Origin: Natronomonas gomsonensis
GTDB taxonomy: Archaea > Halobacteriota > Halobacteria > Halobacteriales > Haloarculaceae
Reading direction: 5' to 3'
Assembly: GCF_013391635.1 (NCBI RefSeq)
Contig: NZ_JACAWU010000002.1
Span: 1,550,001 to 1,614,000, forward strand
Length of the DNA stretch: 64,000 nt
Below the pieces are notes generated by a model that was not told the origin of the DNA, did not search any database, and worked only from the letters and a program-made list of their open reading frames with translations. The translations under genes and the position numbers were made by a program. Each line of letters begins with the position of its first letter. Within the stretch, counting starts at the first letter, position 1. Of the stretch, positions 49,955-57,758 are shown one piece after another.

Positions 49955-51199
49955 CTATTCGCCCGTCGGAGCGGGGATGGCGGGCAGTTCCTGGAGTTCA
50001 GGGAGGCCGCGCGTGCCCGGCTGGCACTCCTCGCCGTTGCAGTCCATCACCACGCCCAGTCGCGTCCCCAAGAGTTCCACGTTCGTCTCCGCCATGGCCG
50101 TACTCCCACCGTCGTGGTACCGAAGGCGTGGGTCGACCGTGTAGTCCTTCTCCCCGTCGTTAACGGTTAGTTCCGCGTCAGCGTCACCGAATTCCGAGGT
50201 TGCGAGGCCACCGACCTTCCCCGAAACACCGGGACCTTCCCCGGATTCGTTGGCCGTCACTTCGTAGAAGACTAATCCAACGGCTCCGTCACGGTACTGC
50301 CCATATCGGCTCGGCGTTGCGCTAGCACCAGGGTCGCTCGGCGGGTTCTGTGGGTCGACCGAGGGGTCGTTGGGGTCCTGAACCTCACACTGGTTCGGCG
50401 TCGCGCCGAAGACGATGGCCGCAGCGACCTCCGGCGTAATCAGGTTCGTCGGCACGCCCGGCGGCTGGGCCTGCTCCGGCAAGTCGTCGAACCACGGCAC
50501 CTGCTCGAACGGCACGTTCTCCTGGGCTTGGTTTCCAACGTCCGTACAGACCGCACTCGGGAACGGACCTTCCGAGTCGTCGCCCTCTTGGCTCGTCGGT
50601 GCGGGAATGGCGGGCGGTTTCTGGAGTTCGGGGAGGCCGCGCGTGCCCGGCTGACACTCCTCGCCGTTGCAGTCCATCACCACGCCCAGACGCGTGCCCA
50701 ACAGTTCCACGTTCGTCTCTGCCATGCCGGTTCCGTCGTCGAAGTACCGGACGCGCGGGTCGACCGTGTAGTCCTTCTCGCCGTCGTTGACCGTCACCGA
50801 CGGGTCAGCGTCGCCGAACTGCGATGTCGCCAATCCCGCTGCGGTCACCGTCGCACCGGGTCCTTCGCCGGACTCGTTGGCCGTCACGTCGAAAACAACC
50901 ACGCCAACGGCACCGTCACGGAACTGCCCCATACGCTGGTTCTCCACGCTGTAATCCGGGTCACGCGGTGGGTCAGTGGGATCGACCGATGGGTCGTTGG
51001 GGTCCTGGACTTCACACTGATTCGGCGTCGCGCCGAAGACGATGGCCGCAGCGACCTCCGGTGTAATCAGGTTCGTCGGCACGCCCGGCGGCTGGGCCTG
51101 CTCCGGCAAGTCGTCGAACCACGGCACCTGCTCGAACGGCACGTTCTCCTGAGCCTGGTCCCCAACGTCCGTACAGACCGCATCCGGGAACGGACCCTC
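49955..51199 (-). repeat. 627-base tandem duplication inside the exported protein gene
   Basis: Copy 1 covers 50573-51199 and copy 2 covers 49955-50572. A stretch of about 150 bases (51013 onward against 50386 onward) differs at only a few positions, including at synonymous sites, which points to a recent duplication or gene conversion. The middle of the unit is more diverged. Confidence 0.85.
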
Positions 51200-51496
51200 C
51201 TCATCGTCGTTACTATCGTCAGGGGCTATATCTTCCTCGTCGGGGAGCGTGCCCTCATCCGGTGTGTCTTCCTCGCTCGGGATGGATTCTTCGACCGTAC
51301 TGGTGTCGTTCTCAACCGTGACATCGCCGTCATCGTTGACTTCGACTCCGTTACCGTCGACTCCGACCGAGACGCCGTCGTCGCTCACCGAGACGCCGTC
51401 GTCGACCGCCGCCGCCGGTGCGGCCGTGAAACCCACGACCATCAAAACGGCGACGAGACAGGACAGTGTTGCTCTCGCTATACTGGATTCTCCCAT
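49955..51496 (-). CDS. Exported acidic protein with two near-identical tandem domains
   Basis: The 513-residue precursor has a signal peptide ending TAAPAAA (about 30), an acidic stretch with DGVSV repeats (31-99) and two tandem copies of a 209-residue unit (100-308 and 309-513). Each unit has four cysteines (AVCTDVG, NQCEVQD, MDCNGEEC), the phrase DPNDPSVDP, VTANESGEGPG, VNDGEKDYTVDPR and a tail with RGLPELQ. The four cysteines suggest disulfides outside the cell. It shares its domain with the next gene upstream. No sorting motif or membrane anchor is seen at the C terminus, so it may be released or bound to the surface layer. The function is unknown. Confidence 0.85.
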   Translation of the reverse strand: MGESSIARATLSCLVAVLMVVGFTAAPAAAVDDGVSVSDDGVSVGVDGNGVEVNDDGDVTVENDTSTVEESIPSEEDTPDEGTLPDEEDIAPDDSNDDEEGPFPDAVCTDVGDQAQENVPFEQVPWFDDLPEQAQPPGVPTNLITPEVAAAIVFGATPNQCEVQDPNDPSVDPTDPPRDPDYSVENQRMGQFRDGAVGVVVFDVTANESGEGPGATVTAAGLATSQFGDADPSVTVNDGEKDYTVDPRVRYFDDGTGMAETNVELLGTRLGVVMDCNGEECQPGTRGLPELQKPPAIPAPTSQEGDDSEGPFPSAVCTDVGNQAQENVPFEQVPWFDDLPEQAQPPGVPTNLITPEVAAAIVFGATPNQCEVQDPNDPSVDPQNPPSDPGASATPSRYGQYRDGAVGLVFYEVTANESGEGPGVSGKVGGLATSEFGDADAELTVNDGEKDYTVDPRLRYHDGGSTAMAETNVELLGTRLGVVMDCNGEECQPGTRGLPELQELPAIPAPTGE

Positions 51497-51554
51497 TTCT
51501 ACCAGTGGCTACCTTAGTCAACGTATTTACAGTTACGCCCCCCATACACGGGGC

Positions 51555-51579
51555 TTTATATGTAATACCGAATATTCGG
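51555..51579 (-). promoter_or_regulatory. TATA element and 12-base palindrome upstream of the exported-protein gene
   Basis: CCGAATATTCGG (51568-51579) is a perfect palindrome. On the minus strand it is followed after five bases by ATATAAAG (51555-51562), about 59-66 bases before the start codon at 51496. Its position just upstream of the TATA element suits a regulator site. Confidence 0.5.
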
Positions 51580-51657
51580 AGGAGCGAGCCCGAAACCACC
51601 GAAAAGAGACGTTTGAGAACAGCCAACAAGCCCAGTTAGGTCGTCAGCGAAGTTTCA

Positions 51658-52962
51658 CTAGACGGGGAGCCCCGACCCGCCGAGTTCCGGAAGACCCGGA
51701 GCGCCGCCCTCGGTCGCACCGGTGATGATGGAGATCGCGTCAGCGGGACCGACGGCGTTCGGGAGCCCAACGAGTTCGTACTCGCAGGGACCGAGCGGGT
51801 TCTCCTGAACGTCGCTGAAGTCGCCGTCGAACTCGGTGAGTTCGTTACACTCGCCGTCGATACCCGCTTGGTTTCCGAAGATGAGGAGCACCGCTTCGCC
51901 CTCGAAGCTGTCGTCGTTGTACCGAATGCGCGGGTCGACGCCGTAATCCTTCTCGCCGTCGTTGACGACGAGTTCACCGTCGAGGTCACCGAACTCCGAG
52001 GTCGTCAGTCCGCCAAGTTTCCCGGAAACACCGGGGCCCTCACCGGACTCGTTCAGGGTGCTGTCGTACGTGATGAGTGCAACGCCGCCGTCCTGGAACT
52101 GTCCGAACCGCTGCACGTCGAAGTCGTAGGCAGGGTCACTCGGCGGGTCGGTCGGGTCGACCGAGGGGTCGTTCGGCGTCTGGATGTCACACGGCGCCGG
52201 AACGAGGCCGAGTGCGATACCGAGGACCGCATCGTTCGAGAGGATGCTCGTCGGGACGCCCGAGGGAACGGCCTCCTGCGGGAGGTCCTGAATCGACGGA
52301 AGAGCCTCGGCAGGAAGATCGCTGGATTCGACGTTGAGGGGTTCACACACGTTCACCTGTGCGTTTTCGTCACCGATGGGAACGTCCTCGGGACCCGTTT
52401 GATTGATTTCCGCGTTTTCGAGGATTTGCTCCAGAACCCGGAGCTCCTGCGGGATGTCGTCGGAACTGCTGTCGAGTTCCGTCGGGTCGGTCGGGACATC
52501 ATCGCCGCTACCGATGTCGCCCGCGTCCTCGGGGAGCGGAAGGCTTCCGGAGTCGCCGACCGGATTCTCGCCGTCGCCGCCGATGTCACCGGCATCGTCG
52601 GGAAGCGGAAGGTCACCGCCGCCGCTGTCCGGGGAGACTTCTCGGTCACCCACGGAGACGCCGTCGTCGCTTGCTTCGACGCCACCGACCTGTGCACCGG
52701 CACCGTCGGTTCCCGCCTCGGCAGCGACCGCATCGTCGCCGCCGACGGTCGCGTTGACACCGGAAGTGCCGGCCTCAACGTCGACACCCTCCTCGCCACC
52801 GACGTTGACGCCGTCGCCTCCGATACTGATTCCCTCGTCGCCACCGATGTTGATTCCGTCACCACTACCGCCCAACTGCGCAGCGGCCGGAGCCACGGCG
52901 AAGGAGGTGAAAACCGAAACGGCCGTGACGACCACTAACAGTTGCAGTACTCTCTGTCGCAT
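51658..52962 (-). CDS. Exported acidic Gly-rich protein, paralogue of the tandem-domain protein
   Basis: The 434-residue precursor starts at ATG 52962 with a signal peptide (QLLVVVTAVSVFTSFAVAPAAA). The next 120 residues are Gly/Asp repeats (GGDEGISIGGDGVNVGGEEGVDV) ending in DDGVSVGDREVSP, then two LPLP(D/E)DAGDIG repeats, then one copy of the four-cysteine domain (VNVCEPLN, APCDIQT, PNDPSVDP, NESGEGPG, VNDGEKDYGVDPR, GECNELT, GPCEYEL). The tail is GLPELGGSGLPV. The domain matches that of the 513-residue neighbour downstream, more distantly than its two copies match each other. It has its own TATA element. Confidence 0.82.
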   Translation of the reverse strand: MRQRVLQLLVVVTAVSVFTSFAVAPAAAQLGGSGDGINIGGDEGISIGGDGVNVGGEEGVDVEAGTSGVNATVGGDDAVAAEAGTDGAGAQVGGVEASDDGVSVGDREVSPDSGGGDLPLPDDAGDIGGDGENPVGDSGSLPLPEDAGDIGSGDDVPTDPTELDSSSDDIPQELRVLEQILENAEINQTGPEDVPIGDENAQVNVCEPLNVESSDLPAEALPSIQDLPQEAVPSGVPTSILSNDAVLGIALGLVPAPCDIQTPNDPSVDPTDPPSDPAYDFDVQRFGQFQDGGVALITYDSTLNESGEGPGVSGKLGGLTTSEFGDLDGELVVNDGEKDYGVDPRIRYNDDSFEGEAVLLIFGNQAGIDGECNELTEFDGDFSDVQENPLGPCEYELVGLPNAVGPADAISIITGATEGGAPGLPELGGSGLPV

Positions 52963-53015
52963 GTACTTACGGATGGCAGACGTACAAGGAAGGGGGTAAC
53001 GCCCGAGATAGCCGG

Positions 53016-53026
53016 TTATTTTTATG
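53016..53026 (-). promoter_or_regulatory. TATA element of the Gly-rich exported-protein gene
   Basis: CATAAAAATAA on the minus strand lies about 54-64 bases before the start codon at 52962, which would leave a short untranslated leader of about 30 bases. Confidence 0.45.
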
Positions 53027-53138
53027 CGGCCCTCGTCACCTGTCGAACGGCTCGTGAACCACCCCTGCACTCGACGACCATTCCGAAACCTTCAATTACC
53101 TCACCGGGATACGAAGAAGTGCAGGCAGACGCCAGCGT

Positions 53139-53213
53139 GGGTTCGTGGTCTAGGCTGGTTATGACACCTCCTTGACATGGAGGAGGCCGGCAGTTCAAAT
53201 CTGCCCGAACCCA
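53139..53213 (+). tRNA. tRNA-Val (anticodon GAC)
   Basis: A 75-base tRNA including the discriminator A: acceptor stem GGGTTCG/CGAACCC, anticodon stem CCTCC/GGAGG enclosing TTGACAT with anticodon GAC, and T loop TTCAAAT. There is no intron, and CCA is not encoded. It lies between two exported-protein genes on the opposite strand. Confidence 0.96.
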
Positions 53214-53315
53214 CTCGCTTTCTACACCGCTACTACGTCGACACCTAGACAGTACTGCAGCTGTGCGGTCGCTACGTATCGAGTGACGCAAAAGCGGAGT
53301 TGTTCGAGCAGCTAT

Positions 53316-53786
53316 CTACAGCAGGTCGGCCGGAAGCTCACCGCCACCGGGGAACTCGGGGAGTTCCGGTGGTTCGGGTGCGGGCGTGTCGCCACCCGGC
53401 GATTCGATTTCGCACGTCTCCTGGGGGTTCTGTGCCGACTGCTCGCTGAGTTCGCAGTCGATTCCGGCTTCTCCACCTTCACCGGCGACATCGCCGCCAC
53501 CGGATGCCGAAACTTCGGCGCTCGGTTCCTCGGCGTCGACGCCAGCGGAACCACTCCCGGAGGCGTTACCTTGACTGCTCTCGACGCCGACTTCACCGCC
53601 GCCCTCGCCGCCGCTGTCGTCGGCGTCGAGGATGAGGTCACCGGTGATGTCACCGCCACTGGGACCGTCGGGAACTTGGTCGCCGATTCCACCGAGTTGC
53701 GCCGCCGCGGGCGCAACGAACATCGTCGCGACACAGAACGCCGCCAGCAGGGCGACGCCAGCGCGTGTCGTGGTACGTCGAGTCAT
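53316..53786 (-). CDS. Exported acidic Gly/Ser/Glu-rich protein, third member of the cluster
   Basis: The 156-residue precursor has a signal peptide (GVALLAAFCVATMFVAPAAA) followed by QLGGIGDQ, as in its 434-residue neighbour (QLGGSGDG). An acidic low-complexity stretch (LDADDSGGEGGGEVGVESS, VSASGGGDVAGEGGE) leads to two cysteines (GIDCELSEQ, QETCEIES) and a Pro-rich tail (APEPPELPEFPGGGELP). The shared signal junction and PEL(P) tail tie it to the two upstream neighbours, but the four-cysteine domain is missing. The transcript is probably leaderless. Confidence 0.8.
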   Translation of the reverse strand: MTRRTTTRAGVALLAAFCVATMFVAPAAAQLGGIGDQVPDGPSGGDITGDLILDADDSGGEGGGEVGVESSQGNASGSGSAGVDAEEPSAEVSASGGGDVAGEGGEAGIDCELSEQSAQNPQETCEIESPGGDTPAPEPPELPEFPGGGELPADLL

Positions 53787-53810
53787 GCTACACGCAAACC
53801 GGGACCGGGT

Positions 53811-53861
53811 AAATAAAAGGAGATTACTCGGGAGATTACCGGCTTTTTATTAAATTAATAA
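53811..53861 (-). promoter_or_regulatory. Promoter region with AT-rich palindrome before the third exported protein
   Basis: CCTTTTATTT (53811-53820, minus strand) is a TATA element 25-34 bases before the ATG at 53786. TTATTAAATTAATAA (53847-53861) is a perfect odd-length palindrome about 27 bases upstream of it. It could be an operator or part of the terminator of the SDR gene that ends at 53894. Confidence 0.45.
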
Positions 53862-53893
53862 ACCTCCGTGTAGAGCCAGCGTGTCGCTCTTTT

Positions 53894-54808
53894 TTATTTA
53901 CCTTCCAGCGGTTCGTCGATGCCGAGAATCTCCGCACTCCGTCGCCAGAGGTCTCGCTGGGCCTCGACGTCCAGTGCCTTTGGCGCCGGCCGGCGCTCTT
54001 TGCACCGGGCGAAGTACTTCCCGGTGACGCCCGACACGTCCTCGGAAGCCGCGAGATAGACGATGGTGGCGGCGCCGTCCTCGACAGAGTCGGTCATGGG
54101 AAATTGGCCGACGAGTTGGCCGATTTGTGGTGCCGGCGACGGGAGTGCCCGGGAGAACTCGCTGCCGGGGACGATACCGGGATGCAGCGAGTTCGAGGTG
54201 ACGTCCCGACCGGCGACGACGAGTCGTCGAGCCAGTTCGTTCGAGAACTGGATGTTGGCGAGTTTCGACCGGCAGTACGCCGCCCACGGCGAGAGCGTCG
54301 TCATATCGAGGAGGTCGTCGAGGTTCATCGTCGCCACCCGGTGTCCAATCGAGGCTGTCGTGACGATGCGGCCGCCGGATGCCATCGTCGGCAGGAGGTC
54401 GTTGGTCAACTGGTACGGCGCGAGGTGGTTGATGTGAAACGTTTTACCGACTCCGAGGCCCGTCTCTTCGTTGTCCTCGAAGAGTCCGCCGGCGTTGTTA
54501 CACAGTACGTCCAGTTCCTCGACGGACGCCCGGACCTCGTCGGCGAGGGCGGTCACCTCGTCGGTGTCGAGGAAGTCCGCGGCGATGAACTCGGCGTCGG
54601 AACCGACCGCCTCGAGTTCGGCGACGGTTTCGGCGCCCGCCTCCTCGTTGCGGCCGTGGACCAACACGTCCGCCCCGAGTCGGCCGAGCGACAGCGCCGC
54701 CTCCCGGCCGAGTCCGTTCGTCGAACCGGTCACGAGAACCGTTTTCCCGGACATGTCGACCGACTCGACGCCCGCTTTCACTTCCGGCTTCTTGTCGGAC
54801 CCAATCAT
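53894..54808 (-). CDS. Short-chain dehydrogenase/reductase (retinol-dehydrogenase-like)
   Basis: A 304-residue classical SDR has the cofactor loop TGSTNGLGREAAL (about 27-39), VLVHGRNEEAGAE, CNNAGGLFED, the catalytic serine in IVTTASIGHR, and AAYCRSKLANIQFSNEL with the active-site YxxxK, ending with LHPGIVPGSEF. HGR after the second strand suggests NADP. The layout resembles the retinol dehydrogenase/WWOX-like branch, whose haloarchaeal substrates are unknown. A charged N-terminal tail of about 18 residues precedes the fold. Confidence 0.88.
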   Translation of the reverse strand: MIGSDKKPEVKAGVESVDMSGKTVLVTGSTNGLGREAALSLGRLGADVLVHGRNEEAGAETVAELEAVGSDAEFIAADFLDTDEVTALADEVRASVEELDVLCNNAGGLFEDNEETGLGVGKTFHINHLAPYQLTNDLLPTMASGGRIVTTASIGHRVATMNLDDLLDMTTLSPWAAYCRSKLANIQFSNELARRLVVAGRDVTSNSLHPGIVPGSEFSRALPSPAPQIGQLVGQFPMTDSVEDGAATIVYLAASEDVSGVTGKYFARCKERRPAPKALDVEAQRDLWRRSAEILGIDEPLEGK

Positions 54809-54859
54809 CAGGCTACGCTTTACGCCCCGCGTTGAAGTTTGCTACGGCTGACACATTTC

Positions 54860-55168
54860 TCACTCGCCGGTTCGCTCCTCCAGCAGTTCGGCGGTTCCGA
54901 CGACCATCGACGGGACGACGAACATGAAGATGTGTTCTTCAAGCGGGATGCCCGCGATGTCGATTCCCGTTCGGAGTGGGATATCAAAGACGCCGACTTC
55001 GAGCGTGTAGCGGTCCCACGCGTAGGCGAAGGGATACAGCAGTAAACTGACGCGAAGCGCCTTCCGAACCGAGTTGGTCCGTCGCAGGAGGGCGAACGCG
55101 ACGGCCCCCCAAACGACTTCGGTGAGAAGGTAGGTGAACCGACCGAACACCGTGATATCGGGTCGCAT
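54860..55168 (-). CDS. Half-size lycopene-cyclase-domain membrane protein
   Basis: The 102-residue protein has three spans (FTYLLTEVVWGAVAFALL, RVSLLLYPFAYAWD, EEHIFMFVVPSMVVGTAEL) and the lycopene cyclase/CarR domain signature YAWDRYTLEVGVFDIPLRTGIDIAGIPLEEHIFMF. Full haloarchaeal lycopene cyclases carry two such repeats in about 230-270 residues; this one has a single copy. It may act as a homodimer, need a partner, or have another role. No carotenoid gene is adjacent; the neighbours are an SDR gene and a divergent CBS gene. Confidence 0.8.
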   Translation of the reverse strand: MRPDITVFGRFTYLLTEVVWGAVAFALLRRTNSVRKALRVSLLLYPFAYAWDRYTLEVGVFDIPLRTGIDIAGIPLEEHIFMFVVPSMVVGTAELLEERTGE

Positions 55169-55248
55169 ATCCGAAACAGGAGTGCCGTCTATAAAATTTG
55201 GATGGAGGTACTTTGAATAACCAGGACGGAGAAGTCGCTCCGAGAGAG

Positions 55249-56391
55249 ATGAATATCGCAGATATCGCCACCCCGGAGTACATCCAGGTGGACGACGACG
55301 AGCGGCTCGGGAAGATTCGGTCTATCTTCGAGCGCGAGAACCCGAAGGGGGTCATCGTGACCAACGACGAAACCTACGCTGGCGTCATTACGGAGCGACA
55401 ACTCGTCCAGTCGCACATCGAAGACGACGCGAAGGCGAGCGTGATGATGCGAAACGCCCCGAAAGTCGGACGCACGGACGACCTACGTGACGTCGCCCGC
55501 ATGCTCGTCGAGGGCGGCACGAAAGTCGCCCCGGTGTTCGAAGGCGAAAACCTGTGGGGAATCGTCACCGAGGACGCCATCCTCGAAGCCGTCCACGACA
55601 ACCTCGACGTGCTCACCGTCGAGCAGATATACACCGAGGAAGTCGTCACGCTCACCGAAGACGACCACGTCGGCAAGGCCATCAACCACCTTCGAGAGCA
55701 CGGCGTCTCCAGACTGCCGGTCGTCAACGAGAGCGGCCACCTCACTGGGATGGTGACGACCCACGACATCGCCGATTTCGCGGTGCGAACCATGGAGCGC
55801 CAACAGAAGGGCGACCGCTCCGGTGAGACCGACCGGATGCTCGACCTGCCCGTGTACGACCTGATGAACAGCCCCGTCGAGACGGTGACACTCGGTGCGA
55901 CCGTCAGCGACGCCGTCGAGCAGATGTTCGAGAACGACTACGCCGGCCTCGTCGTCACGCCCGCCGACGACGACCGCATGGTCGCCGGGATTCTCACCAA
56001 GACCGACATCCTCCGTGCGCTCACCTACACCGAAGAGGAGGCCATGGACGTACAGGTCACGAACGTCGAACTCCTCGATACGCTGACCCGCGAGAACATC
56101 CGGACCTCGATTACCGAAGTGGCCGACAAGTACCAGGACATGCAGGTCCACCACGCCCACGTCCGCTTCCACGAACACAAGGAGCGACTCCGCGGGACGC
56201 CGCTCATCCAGTGTCAGATTCGACTCCGGACGAACCGCGGCCAGGTCGCCGGCTCCGGAGAGGGGTACGGCGCCGAAACTGCCTTCCACGTCGCCGTCGA
56301 CAAACTCGAACGGAACGTCCTCGAACTGAAGGGGACCCGGGCCGACGAGGAGTACGAAGGCCAACTGCTCCGGAAACTCGGCGAACTGTAA
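55249..56391 (+). CDS. Four-CBS protein with C-terminal ribosome-hibernation-like (S30AE) domain
   Basis: The 380-residue protein opens MNIADIATPEYIQVDDDE. It has two CBS pairs (PKGVIVTNDETYAGVITERQL, GGTKVAPVFEGENLWGIVTEDA, HGVSRLPVVNESGHLTGMVTTHD, NDYAGLVVTPADDDRMVAGILTKTD) followed by a 95-residue domain (MQVHHAHVRFHEHKER, LIQCQIRLRTNRGQVAGSG, TAFHVAVDKLERNVLELKG) that resembles sigma-54 modulation/HPF factors. It may sense adenine nucleotides and act on ribosomes or RNA. The ATG at 55249 was chosen over a TTG 17 codons upstream. It converges on radB with a six-base gap. Confidence 0.88.
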   Translation: MNIADIATPEYIQVDDDERLGKIRSIFERENPKGVIVTNDETYAGVITERQLVQSHIEDDAKASVMMRNAPKVGRTDDLRDVARMLVEGGTKVAPVFEGENLWGIVTEDAILEAVHDNLDVLTVEQIYTEEVVTLTEDDHVGKAINHLREHGVSRLPVVNESGHLTGMVTTHDIADFAVRTMERQQKGDRSGETDRMLDLPVYDLMNSPVETVTLGATVSDAVEQMFENDYAGLVVTPADDDRMVAGILTKTDILRALTYTEEEAMDVQVTNVELLDTLTRENIRTSITEVADKYQDMQVHHAHVRFHEHKERLRGTPLIQCQIRLRTNRGQVAGSGEGYGAETAFHVAVDKLERNVLELKGTRADEEYEGQLLRKLGEL

Positions 56392-56397
56392 TCGGTC

Positions 56398-57096
56398 TCA
56401 GGCGCCTTCTTCGACGGAATCGAGGCCGTCTTCGGTAATTCGGAATCGTGCCGTCTCCCCGGCCGCTTTCGACCGATGTTTCTCCAGCGTCATCCGTCGA
56501 TTCCCCGCCCGGAACCGCTCGATGCGCGCGACGACGCCACACCAGTGGGTGAGCGTGTGGCCTCCGAGCGGGCGCGCACGCGAGGAGTCCGAGTCCGGGT
56601 CGGAGTACACCTGATTCGTGAGTACGACCGCGAGGTCGTGTCGGCGGGCCAGCGACAGCAGGTGTGTCACCTGCTTTGCGACCCGACGGAGCGCGTTGCC
56701 CTCCTCGTCGTCGATGCGTTCGAGTCGATAGAAACCGGTCGCGCTGTCGAGCACAACGAGGTCGACGCGTTCGGCGAGGTCCGAAGCGTCTCGGACCGCC
56801 TCTTCCTGCTGTTCGAAATCCAGTGCGTCCGTGATGATGACGCGGGAGGCGAGGTCGTCGATGTCTCCGTCGGCTCTCGCGCGGGCGAGTTGCTCGAAGC
56901 GGTCGACGGAGAGCCCCTCCGTGTCGATGTACAGCGCGGTCCCGCCGGTCGCGGCCACCTCGATAGCCGCCGACAGCGCGAGGTTGGTCTTCCCCGCCGC
57001 CGGCGGGCCGTACAGCTGGGTGGCCGTTCCACGTTCGAATCCCCCGCCGAGTAACTCGTCGACCGTCTCACACCCCGTCGGAATCGGCTCGCTCAC
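56398..57096 (-). CDS. radB: DNA repair and recombination protein RadB
   Basis: The 232-residue RecA-family protein starts IPTGCETVDELLGGGFERGTATQLYGPPAAGKTN (Walker A GPPAAGKTN, about 30-38), then TALYIDTEGLSVDRF, LVVLDSATGFYRLER (Walker B) and VVLTNQVYSDPDS, ending with the GHTLTHWCGVVARIERF core. It lacks the N-terminal DNA-binding domain of RadA, as RadB paralogues do. RadB assists RadA loading in homologous recombination. The RPA gene pair lies just upstream on the same strand. Confidence 0.94.
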   Translation of the reverse strand: MSEPIPTGCETVDELLGGGFERGTATQLYGPPAAGKTNLALSAAIEVAATGGTALYIDTEGLSVDRFEQLARARADGDIDDLASRVIITDALDFEQQEEAVRDASDLAERVDLVVLDSATGFYRLERIDDEEGNALRRVAKQVTHLLSLARRHDLAVVLTNQVYSDPDSDSSRARPLGGHTLTHWCGVVARIERFRAGNRRMTLEKHRSKAAGETARFRITEDGLDSVEEGA

Positions 57097-57167
57097 GGCT
57101 ATCGCTTCGGCGCGTTCGGTTAAAAACCTCCGCAGTCCACACTGGGACCGGGAGAACGGTTACGGAG

Positions 57168-57758
57168 CTACGCTTCGGCCGCGACCTCGGCGTCGGCTTC
57201 GAGGTCCTCCAGTGCCTTGACGACCTGGTCGCGGTACACCGCGAGGTCGGGGTCGTACTGGGTTTCGGCCATCGCGGCGTACTCGTCGGCCCCATCGAAC
57301 GCTTCGATTCGGTCGAGAGTCCGTTCGGCCGTCTCGGCGACCCAACGGTTCCGCGTGGCGGCGTCGACAATCGTAATCGACTCCGGTCGCAGCGAGACGT
57401 TCACGTCGCCCTCCTCGGTCTCGTAGGTGCGGGGCTTGCCGACGACCGCCACGTAAGCGGGCGTTTCGGTTTCCCGCAGTGCGGAGGCGGCTTCCGGCTG
57501 GTACTGGCCCGCGTAGGCGAAGAACGTCCCGGTCGGGTCGACGATGCGACCGCGCCAGTACTCCGAATCCTCGCCGACGTCTTCGGTTTCGGTCAGCGTC
57601 CCGACGACGAAGACGCGGTTGGCCCGCTCGCCGGTCGGCAGAAGCGAGTAGACGGGCGCGCGGTCGTCGTCGGACTCTTTGAACGTGTACGTTGCGTCGT
57701 TGAACTCGGCCGCGAAGGCGCGTCGGGCGACCTCGCGGGTGGGTACGGATGCACTCAT
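57168..57758 (-). CDS. rpap3: RPA-associated protein (Rpap3 type, COG3390)
   Basis: This 196-residue protein starts PTREVARRAFAAEFNDATYTFKESDDDRAPVYSLLPTG and has an OB-fold-like part (ANRVFVVGTLTETEDVG, YWRGRIVDPTGTFFAYAGQYQPEA, AYVAVVGKPRTYE). It is the haloarchaeal RPA-associated protein that works with Rpa3 in DNA repair. Its ATG shares one base with the stop codon of the rpa3 gene (TAATG), so translation is coupled. Confidence 0.9.
   Translation of the reverse strand: MSASVPTREVARRAFAAEFNDATYTFKESDDDRAPVYSLLPTGERANRVFVVGTLTETEDVGEDSEYWRGRIVDPTGTFFAYAGQYQPEAASALRETETPAYVAVVGKPRTYETEEGDVNVSLRPESITIVDAATRNRWVAETAERTLDRIEAFDGADEYAAMAETQYDPDLAVYRDQVVKALEDLEADAEVAAEA

Noticed and set aside
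53139-53786. tRNA-Val as attachment site of an integrated element
   Set aside because: No integrase, no direct repeat of the tRNA 3-prime end and no mobile-element genes were found nearby.
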